Assembly (NCBI GenBank): GCA_947306375.1
Contig: CAMZGJ010000023.1
Coordinates: 1 to 11,472 of the forward strand
Source: an uncultured Spirochaetales bacterium
GTDB taxonomy: Bacteria; Spirochaetota; Spirochaetia; Sphaerochaetales; Sphaerochaetaceae
DNA length: 11,472 nt
Direction of reading: 5' to 3'
The position numbers were made by a program, and so were the translations under genes. Below, in pieces: positions 6,597-11,472 of this stretch; the first letter of the stretch is position 1; every line of letters begins with the position of its first letter. The notes beneath the pieces are model-generated. The model saw only the letters and a list, made by a program, of their open reading frames with translations, searched no databases and was not told the DNA's origin.

Positions 6597-8150
6597 ATGA
6601 GCAACATGAGAGGCATTTACACCTCGGTCAACGATCTCAGAAGACACGTCTATGCGGAGATTGCCCGCCTTTCTTATGACTATAAGGAAGGAGATTTGTC
6701 CAAACTTGAACAGATTCCCTACACCATTATTCCCGGAGAGGTTTCCCAGTACAGGGACAGCGTTTTCCTGGAGAGGGCCATAGTCAGGGAAAGAATGCGT
6801 CTTGCCATGGGTCTTGATGTCCGCAGGGCGTCCGAGCAGGCTCCTGTTTCCTACCGTGCGGAGGAATGTGTCAAACCGGAGAAGTTTTATGAACCGCCTC
6901 TCATCAATATAATCAAGTTTGCCTGCCACTCATGTCCGGACAACGTGGTTACCGTAACCAATGCCTGTCAGGGCTGTCTTGCAAACCCCTGTAAGATTAC
7001 ATGTCCCAAGGGTGCAATCTCCTTTGTTGACGGAAAATCCGTAATTGACCAGAGCAAGTGTATAAAGTGCGGAAAATGTATGGACGTATGTCCTTACGGT
7101 GCAATTGTAAGGCTTAAACGCCCCTGTGCCGCCGCCTGCGGCATGAATGCAATAAAGTCGGATGAGTACGGAAGGGCGGAGATTGACTATGACAAATGCG
7201 TTTCCTGCGGAATGTGTCTTGCAAACTGCCCGTTCGGTGCAATAGGTGACAAGGCCCAGATTTTCCAGGTTATCCAGGCAATCAGGGGCGATGTCCCTGT
7301 TTATGCCGCAGTGGCTCCTTCAGTTTCAGGCCAGTTCGGTCCCTAGCATACTCCGGAAAAACTGAGACCGGCCCTCATGGCACTGGGATTCAAGGATGCT
7401 GTTGAGGTTGCAATAGGTGCGGACCTGTGCACAATTGAAGAGGCTCATGACTTCATGAAGGAAGTGCCCGCGGAAAAGCCGTTCATGGCAACAAGCTGCT
7501 GTCCGGCGTGGGCAATGATGGCAAAGAAGCTGTTCCCGGAACTCAGCACGAACATCTCAATGGCCCTGACTCCCATGGTCCTTACGGCAAGGCTTATCAA
7601 GAAGCAGCATCCCGGATGCAAGGTTGTATTTGTTGGCCCCTGCGCCGCAAAGAAGCTTGAGGCCGGGAGACGCACAATCAGAAGCGATGTTGACTTTGTT
7701 CTCACCTTTGAGGAACTGGCCGGTATGTTCGAGGCCCGCGATATAGACTTTGACAAGCTTGAGCCGGAAGACACAATGCACGGTGCCAGCGGTGACGGAA
7801 GAGGCTTTGCCGTTGGCGGCGGAGTTGCAGAGGCCGTTGTAAACGCCATAAAGGAACTCTATCCCGGTGCCGAGGTCAAGACTGCAGGTGCACAGGGTCT
7901 TGCTGAGTGCAAGAAACTTCTCACCCTTGCCAAGGCCGGAAAGTACAACGGATACCTCCTTGAAGGAATGGCCTGTCCCGGCGGCTGCGTAGCCGGTGCC
8001 GGAACCTGCCAGCCCATAGCAAAATCCACAGCCTCCGTTGCACTGCACAAGAAGGTCTCAACCCATCAGCATGCATACGAAAGCAATTATCAGGATATTC
8101 TTTCAGGTCTTGAGGAAGGCCTGTTTGACGTTCCGGAAGAGGATAAATAA
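6597..8150 (+). pseudogene. Monomeric [FeFe] hydrogenase, group-B-like, interrupted by an in-frame UAG (codon 250)
   Basis: In one frame from ATG 6597 to TAA 8148-8150 this encodes about 517 codons of an [FeFe] hydrogenase, which interconverts protons and H2 with electrons from ferredoxin. The N-terminal half has FeS-cluster cysteines: C124/C127/C132/C136, C155/C158/C161/C165 and C201/C204/C207/C211, plus C110, C113, C177 and C181. The C-terminal half has all H-cluster motifs: T-S-C-C-P-A-W at 299-305, G-P-C-A-A-K-K-L-E at 347-355 and E-G-M-A-C-P-G-G-C at 456-464. Cluster ligands would be C302, C349, C460 and C464. The architecture fits group B (B1/B3) enzymes. TAG at 7344-7346 splits it into open halves 6597-7346 (249 residues) and 7377-8150 (257 residues) without any frameshift. 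The second ATG lacks a ribosome-binding site. It is either a fresh nonsense mutant or a readthrough gene; 'pseudogene' is used here only because of the stop. Confidence 0.85.
7344..7346 (+). other. In-frame amber codon inside the hydrogenase gene
   Basis: Codons run G-G-T, C-C-C, T-A-G, C-A-T, A-C-T, C-C-G, G-A-A. Translation matches the family on both sides, with Q-F-G-P before and T-P-E-K-L-R after, so just one codon is affected. TAG is one base from CAG (Gln) or AAG (Lys), either of which would suit this linker. The following base is C, reported as a relatively leaky UAG context. CGGTC (7337-7341) and GACCG (7366-7370) could form a small stem around the codon, but five base pairs with a 24-base loop is weak. 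Confidence 0.95.
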
Positions 8151-8374
8151 TGGATATCTACAAGCAGGTGGATCTGTTTGAGTGTCCGCTGTGCGGCGGT
8201 CCGTCTCTTCTTGAGGAGGAAAGCAACTGGTGCTTCTATGTTTCCTGCATGGACTGCGGCTGCCGCACGGCAGAGGTTGCATACAACAACCCCTCCGGCC
8301 GTCTCGAGGCCGCCCGGCAGGCGGGACACCTGTGGAACATAGGCAAGGTTCTGCCCAGCGAGCCGGGAGAATAA
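8150..8374 (+). CDS. Small four-cysteine zinc-ribbon protein, Lar-like
   Basis: This 74-residue protein has two CxxC pairs, C12/C15 (E-C-P-L-C-G-G) and C33/C36 (C-M-D-C-G), a layout expected to bind one zinc ion. The pattern C-P-x-C-G-G, then W with a hydrophobic strand, C-x-x-C-G, and a final W-N (W62-N63) resembles Lar-family restriction-alleviation proteins, which are of similar length and usually phage- or prophage-borne. Here no phage gene is near. The ATG shares its A with the TAA of the hydrogenase gene (TAATG), with GGAAGAGG upstream, so its translation is probably coupled to ribosomes finishing the hydrogenase. The context suggests a metal or FeS accessory role, or an unrelated regulator, rather than proven antirestriction. 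It is a recognisable zinc ribbon of unknown function. Confidence 0.7.
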   Translation: MDIYKQVDLFECPLCGGPSLLEEESNWCFYVSCMDCGCRTAEVAYNNPSGRLEAARQAGHLWNIGKVLPSEPGE

Positions 8375-8392
8375 GGCTCAGACCACCTTTTT
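8345..8392 (+). terminator. Weak candidate terminator at the end of the hydrogenase/zinc-ribbon operon
   Basis: AAGGT (8345-8349) and TCTG (8350-8353) can pair with CAGA (8379-8382) and ACCTT (8385-8389), with two unpaired C. The stem closes a long loop that can fold further, followed by a short T run ending at 8392. It overlaps the zinc-ribbon 3' end and the end of the convergent - strand gene, which starts only three bases later. The long loop and short U-tract make it a poor intrinsic terminator. Confidence 0.22.
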
Positions 8393-9514
8393 GACGTAAC
8401 TTCTTCTTCTCTTGTGCTTAACCTCTTTAAAGCGCTTCCAGAGGTTCTGTATCTGCATGTTGTTCTCAAGGTTCAGGTTTGTCTCGGCATAGCTGATTCC
8501 CGGTTTTTTAAGCCTTTCCTTGAGCATTGAAGCTACAATTGCGCTTATTCCAAGATTCTCAAAGTCCGGGTCCACTCCTATGAGGGCAAGGTCAATTACA
8601 TGGGGTCTCTTTATGGCCTTGAGCAGTCTGACAAGGCAGGCAGGGGTCAGACGGCCTCCGCTTTTCTGGACAGCCTTTGCAATTGAGGGGAAGCAGAGTC
8701 CGAAGCAGACAAGGCGGTCATGTTCATCCGCAACCATTGAGATATAGTTCATGTCTATGACCAGATTGAAGTTCTTTATCAGAGCTTCCTTCATTTCTTC
8801 CGTGAAGGGAACCGTACCGTAGATTCTCTCATAGGCCCTGTCTATTATGCTGAACAGCTGATCCTTGTATTTTGCAAGCATCTCCTTTGTGGACTTGGTT
8901 TTAACCACATGAAGATTCTGTTTTTTCATAACATAGGCAGCAATTCTCTCAAGCTTTCCGTCTTCCTGCTCCGGATCCGGGGCAAAGATCATGCTCTCAG
9001 TCCAGTCAACTTCCTTCTCATAGCCCAGCTTTGATACAAAGTCAGGGTAATACTCGTAGTTGTACTGCTCCTCAAATGTGGCAAGCTTGTCAAAACCCTC
9101 AATGAGCATACCCTCCCTCTCAAGGTCTGAAAAGCCCAGCGGGCCCACAACGGTATCCATTCCCTTTGAAACAGTCCACTCCTCAAGAGCCTTGAACAGA
9201 GCCCCGGCTACGGTTATATCCTCAATACAGTCAAAGCGTGTGAAGCGCACGCGCTTCTGGTTGTACTTTTCATTGCTGGCCTTCTGCAGTATTCCCTGAA
9301 TCCTGCCCACCGTTTTCCCTTCACGAAGAGCAATGTAGAAGACTGACTCACAGGTTGAGTAGTAGTGGTAGTCCGGTTTGAACATCTGCTTTTCATCGGA
9401 ATAGAGAGGGGGAACGAAGAAAGGGCAGTCTTTGTAAAGTCTCAGCGGGAAATACAAAAACTCCCTTATGTCTTTTTTTGTCCTGACTTCTTTAATGGTT
9501 ATATCATTGCTCAT
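8378..9514 (-). CDS. GNAT-related N-acetyltransferase-like protein, about 380 residues
   Basis: The 378-residue product belongs to a widespread uncharacterised family annotated as GNAT N-acetyltransferases. The N-terminal F-P-L-R-L-Y-K-D-C-P-F-F-V-P-P-L (about residues 22-37) is a family hallmark, as are V-G-R-I-Q-G-I and G-P-L-G-F-S-D-L-E-R-E-G-M-L-I-E-G-F. The C-terminal part contains I-G-V-D-P-D-F-E-N-L-G-I (about residues 312-323), resembling the acetyl-CoA-binding motif A of GNAT proteins, although the usual Q/R-x-x-G-x-G/A is degenerate. The C-terminus is rich in Lys and Arg. Transfer of an acyl group is plausible but the acceptor is unknown. The start at 9514 has only a weak AGG about 13 bases upstream, yet the N-terminus aligns with the family pattern. 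It converges on the zinc-ribbon gene with a three-base gap and stops at TGA. Confidence 0.72.
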   Translation of the reverse strand: MSNDITIKEVRTKKDIREFLYFPLRLYKDCPFFVPPLYSDEKQMFKPDYHYYSTCESVFYIALREGKTVGRIQGILQKASNEKYNQKRVRFTRFDCIEDITVAGALFKALEEWTVSKGMDTVVGPLGFSDLEREGMLIEGFDKLATFEEQYNYEYYPDFVSKLGYEKEVDWTESMIFAPDPEQEDGKLERIAAYVMKKQNLHVVKTKSTKEMLAKYKDQLFSIIDRAYERIYGTVPFTEEMKEALIKNFNLVIDMNYISMVADEHDRLVCFGLCFPSIAKAVQKSGGRLTPACLVRLLKAIKRPHVIDLALIGVDPDFENLGISAIVASMLKERLKKPGISYAETNLNLENNMQIQNLWKRFKEVKHKRRRSYVKKVV

Positions 9515-9543
9515 TTTTATATACTGCCTGTTTTTGACGTTTT

Positions 9544-9571
9544 ATTTTGACATCTTCTTTTTTTGTGTCAA
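9544..9571 (-). promoter_or_regulatory. Possible divergent promoter for the acetyltransferase-like gene
   Basis: On the - strand, TTGACA (9571-9566) is followed after 16 bases by CAAAAT (9549-9544), matching four of six -10 positions. Transcription would start near 9537, about 23 bases before the ATG at 9514. The -35 box is perfect but the -10 box is weak, and the element shares DNA with the + strand promoter, so the two would compete for RNA polymerase. Confidence 0.35.
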
Positions 9572-9574
9572 TAT
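9544..9574. promoter_or_regulatory. Inverted repeat in the divergent promoter region, candidate operator
   Basis: ATTTTGACA (9544-9552) and TGTCAATAT (9566-9574) are reverse complements at eight of nine positions, with a perfect core TTGACA...TGTCAA separated by 13 bases. A third related half-site, TTTTTGACG, lies at 9531-9539, in the same orientation as the left arm and 13 bases before it. The repeat sits between the divergent acetyltransferase-like gene and the ACT/UPF0210 operon and overlaps the promoters of both. It could be a regulator-binding site or simply two back-to-back -35 boxes. Confidence 0.45.
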
Positions 9575-9577
9575 AAT
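9547..9577 (+). promoter_or_regulatory. Sigma-70-type promoter for the ACT/UPF0210 operon
   Basis: Perfect TTGACA (9547-9552) and perfect TATAAT (9572-9577) hexamers are spaced by 19 bases, slightly longer than the 17-base optimum. Transcription would start near 9584 and give a leader of about 80 bases, AT-rich and containing ATAATAA/TTATTAT arms (9588-9594, 9613-9619). No riboswitch-like structure is recognised in that leader. Confidence 0.65.
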
Positions 9578-9663
9578 CTTTTAATCGATAATAATCAATT
9601 AATTAATTTCCGTTATTATGATAGCATTTGAAAAAGATATCTACAGTTTTTACAGGAGTTGCC

Positions 9664-9942
9664 ATGGCAGCAGAAAAATCAATAATAACGGTGGTGGGCA
9701 AGGACCAGTTCGGAATCATAGCACGCGTAACTATGTTCCTCTATGAGAAAAACGTCAACGTTGAGGATATTTCCCAGACCATAGTGGGCGGTTTCTTCAA
9801 CATGATGATGATTGTGGACACCTCCACTTCAACACTGTCCTTCCTGGATCTCTCGGTTCAGCTTGAGGAGCTTGGAAAGAAGATAGGAGTCATCATCAAG
9901 CTTCAGAGAGAAGACATTTTCAAGAGCATGCAGAGAATATGA
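9664..9942 (+). CDS. ACT-domain protein, UPF0237 type
   Basis: This 92-residue protein is essentially a single ACT domain, a small fold that usually binds amino acids or related metabolites and regulates a partner. The N-terminal [16 protein letters not shown] matches the ligand-side strand-loop-helix of UPF0237/GcvR-like ACT domains. It is followed by [10 protein letters not shown] and F-N-M-M-M-I-V-D. I chose ATG 9664 because AGGAG (9654-9658) lies five bases upstream and because family members start with a few residues before this strand; an in-frame TTG at 9628 would add an unusual 12-residue tail. Its ATGA overlap with the UPF0210 gene means the two are translated together, a pairing known across bacteria and archaea. 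The ligand is unknown. Confidence 0.88.
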   Translation: MAAEKSIITVVGKDQFGIIARVTMFLYEKNVNVEDISQTIVGGFFNMMMIVDTSTSTLSFLDLSVQLEELGKKIGVIIKLQREDIFKSMQRI

Positions 9943-11303
9943 TTAACATAAACGAAGTTATAGAAACCAACCAGATGATAGAAAAGGAGAACCTGGACGT
10001 AAGAACCGTTACCCTGGGTATTTCCCTTCTGGACTGCATAAGCGACAACGTGGAGACGCTCTGTGAGAAGGTCTATTCAAAGATTACGGATACGGCGTGC
10101 AACCTGGTGCCGGTTTGCCGGGAGATTGAGCGTGAGTTTGCAATTCCCATTGTGAACAAGCGTATCTCGGTTACTCCGGCCGGCCTTATAGGTGCTGCCG
10201 CATGCCGTTCAATTGATGACTGGGTTCTTCTTGCCAAGACCCTGGACAGGGCCGCAGACACTGTGGGAGTAAACTTCCTGGGCGGTTTTTCAGCCCTTCC
10301 GGCCAAGGGAATGACACAGGCTGAGAGCCTTCTCATAAAATCCGTTCCCAAGGCACTTGCCTGCACGGAGCACGTCTGTGCATCTGTGAACCTTGCCTCA
10401 ACAAAGACAGGCATAAACATGGATGCCGTAAAACTTATGGGGCAGGTTATAAAGCAGACTGCACGTGAGACTGCCCACAGGGACTCCATAGGCTGTGCAA
10501 AGCTTGTGGTTTTCTGCAACGCACCGGATGACAACCCCTTCATGGCCGGAGCCTTCCACGGTGTTTCTGAGGCTGACAGCGTTATCAATGTTGGTGTCTC
10601 CGGTCCCGGAGTTATAAATCATGCAATTCAGAGCGTGAAGGGAAGGGACTTCGGAACACTTTGTGACACAGTCAAGAACACCGCTTTCAAAGTCACAAGA
10701 CTGGGACAGCTGGTTGCCATGGAGGCATCGAGCCGGTTAGGCGTGCCTTACGGTATTGTGGACCTTTCTCTTGCGCCCACACCGGCCGTGGGAGATTCCA
10801 TTGCAGAGATTCTTGAGTCCATGGGTCTTGAGAAAACCGGCGCTCCGGGAACCACGGCGGCCCTTGCCCTTCTGAATGACCAGGTCAAAAAGGGCGGAAT
10901 CATGGCTTCAAGCTATGTGGGAGGCCTTTCCGGTGCCTTTATCCCCGTTTCCGAGGACCACGGGATGATAGATGCCGTAAACTGCGGCGCGCTTTCAATT
11001 GAGAAGCTTGAGGCAATGACATGCGTCTGCTCCGTGGGTCTTGATATGATTGCAATTCCCGGTGACACGCCTGCTTCCTCAATAAGCGGAATAATTGCCG
11101 ACGAGATGGCCATAGGCATGATCAACCAGAAGACCACCGCGGTCAGGATTATTCCCGCATACGGAAAGAAAACCGGGGATACGGTGCAGTTCGGAGGTCT
11201 TCTGGGCAGTGCCCCGGTAATGAAGGTCAGCAACTTCTCCTGTGAGGATTTCATTGCAAGGGGAGGGCGTATCCCGGCACCGGTTCACAGTTTTAAAAAC
11301 TGA
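9939..11303 (+). CDS. UPF0210 / DUF711 ('PFL family') protein
   Basis: This 454-residue protein matches the UPF0210 (DUF711) family, often named 'PFL family protein' for a barrel fold resembling pyruvate formate-lyase. Conserved-looking stretches are [17 protein letters not shown] near residue 191, V-G-V-S-G-P-G-V-I near 220, A-V-N-C-G-A-L near 347 and [10 protein letters not shown] near 361. No C-terminal glycyl-radical motif of the R-V-x-G-Y kind is seen, so it is not expected to be a glycyl-radical enzyme. The length equals the usual family size of about 450. The start ATG overlaps the ACT gene stop by ATGA, implying coupled translation and probably a complex or regulatory pair. The biochemical activity is unknown to me. 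A clear terminator follows. Confidence 0.9.
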   Translation: MININEVIETNQMIEKENLDVRTVTLGISLLDCISDNVETLCEKVYSKITDTACNLVPVCREIEREFAIPIVNKRISVTPAGLIGAAACRSIDDWVLLAKTLDRAADTVGVNFLGGFSALPAKGMTQAESLLIKSVPKALACTEHVCASVNLASTKTGINMDAVKLMGQVIKQTARETAHRDSIGCAKLVVFCNAPDDNPFMAGAFHGVSEADSVINVGVSGPGVINHAIQSVKGRDFGTLCDTVKNTAFKVTRLGQLVAMEASSRLGVPYGIVDLSLAPTPAVGDSIAEILESMGLEKTGAPGTTAALALLNDQVKKGGIMASSYVGGLSGAFIPVSEDHGMIDAVNCGALSIEKLEAMTCVCSVGLDMIAIPGDTPASSISGIIADEMAIGMINQKTTAVRIIPAYGKKTGDTVQFGGLLGSAPVMKVSNFSCEDFIARGGRIPAPVHSFKN

Positions 11304-11326
11304 GTGATATTTCAATATTTTTAATA

Positions 11327-11365
11327 AAAACTGCAGGATTACCAAGTTCTGCAGTTTTCTTTTTA
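11327..11365 (+). terminator. Intrinsic terminator of the ACT/UPF0210 operon
   Basis: AAAACTGCAG (11327-11336) is perfectly complementary to CTGCAGTTTT (11349-11358), a 10-bp stem with a 12-base loop. The T-rich tract continues TTTTCTTTTT to 11365. It lies 23 bases after the UPF0210 stop. Confidence 0.88.
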
Positions 11366-11391
11366 TATTGTCCTCAAAACACATGATATTG

Positions 11392-11420
11392 TTGATATCC
11401 TGCCGTCTTTGATTTATAGT
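11392..11420 (+). promoter_or_regulatory. Sigma-70-type promoter for the gene at the right edge
   Basis: TTGATA (11392-11397) and TATAGT (11415-11420) each match five of six consensus positions and are spaced by exactly 17 bases. They lie after the terminator and 24 bases before the next start codon. A short inverted repeat, GATAT (11385-11389) and ATATC (11395-11399), overlaps the -35 box and could be an operator half, but it is too short to be convincing. Confidence 0.6.
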
Positions 11421-11443
11421 TATTCTCAGAAGGAGATACCCAC

Positions 11444-11472
11444 ATGATCCAGAATGATTACAAATATCTTAT
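11444..11472 (+). CDS. Start of an unidentified gene (truncated by window end)
   Basis: ATG at 11444 follows AAGGAG (11430-11435) with an eight-base spacer and a good promoter. Only nine full codons, M-I-Q-N-D-Y-K-Y-L, are visible, too few for any family assignment. It is separated from the UPF0210 operon by an intrinsic terminator, so it is a new transcription unit. Confidence 0.65.

Noticed and set aside
7344..7346. Selenocysteine insertion or programmed frameshift at the hydrogenase interruption
   Set aside because: The codon is TAG, not TGA, and both sides are in the same frame, so neither mechanism applies.
7377..8150. Independent start of the hydrogenase catalytic half at ATG 7377
   Set aside because: There is no Shine-Dalgarno upstream, and the family-like T-P-E-K-L-R-P-A-L before this ATG would be left untranslated. 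Reinitiation after the UAG cannot be excluded, but a separate gene is not supported.
8310..8324. CCGCC/GGCGG hairpin inside the zinc-ribbon gene
   Set aside because: The 5-bp stem is in coding sequence, is not followed by a T run, and is explained by GC-rich Arg/Ala/Gly codons.
9628..9663. TTG start extending the ACT-domain protein
   Set aside because: ATG 9664 has a well-placed AGGAG, and the extension would exceed the normal family length.
10073..10588. 171-codon antisense open stretch inside the UPF0210 gene
   Set aside because: It is the shadow of a strongly supported gene, with no recognisable domain and no promoter.
1..11472. CRISPR arrays, tRNA or rRNA genes, insertion sequences, phage genes
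   Set aside because: No spaced direct repeats, cloverleaf-like segments, rRNA motifs, transposase motifs or terminal inverted repeats were seen on either strand.

Overview
The window looks like chromosomal DNA of a Spirochaetota bacterium, most likely Treponema-like. The inference rests on family resemblance only: a solute-binding lipoprotein whose N-terminus has the C-F-A-N-G-x-S-E pattern common in treponemal binding proteins, moderate GC, short intergenic gaps, and fermentative genes. No mobile element, phage gene, rRNA, tRNA or CRISPR array was seen.

Region 1 (1-6573, + strand) reads as a carbohydrate or sugar-acid uptake and catabolism cluster. It holds the C-terminal part of a LacI/GalR-type regulator, then a complete ABC importer: a lipoprotein solute-binding protein, a double-length fused permease, and an ATPase with a C-terminal TOBE-like region. 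A xylose-isomerase-like TIM-barrel protein and a PfkB-family kinase resembling 2-keto-3-deoxygluconate kinase follow. By sequence the importer belongs to the 'ferric iron' (Fbp/Afu) class. Its neighbours argue for an organic substrate such as a sugar acid or sugar phosphate. A GC-rich hairpin without a U-tract sits between the binding-protein and permease genes, where it could set the excess of binding protein over membrane parts.

Region 2 (6574-8374, + strand) encodes a monomeric group-B-type [FeFe] hydrogenase with N-terminal ferredoxin-like clusters. An in-frame UAG stands at codon 250, exactly between the FeS domain and the H-cluster domain. All three H-cluster motifs survive downstream in the same frame, and the alternative downstream start has no ribosome-binding site. 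Either this is a very recent nonsense mutation (or a base error), or the codon is read through. A small four-cysteine zinc-ribbon protein resembling Lar restriction-alleviation proteins is coupled to it by a TAATG overlap.

Region 3 (8378-11303): a GNAT-related acetyltransferase-like gene on the - strand converges on region 2. Its promoter region is shared with a divergent operon of an ACT-domain protein (UPF0237 type) and a UPF0210/DUF711 protein, which overlap by ATGA. The shared region carries a strong sigma-70-type promoter whose -35 element is one arm of an inverted repeat. The operon ends in a clear intrinsic terminator, followed by a promoter and the first codons of another gene at the right edge.

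The most interesting item is the amber-interrupted hydrogenase and its coupled zinc-ribbon partner. None of the other 11 readable stop codons here is TAG (7 TGA, 4 TAA), which fits but does not prove unusual UAG usage.
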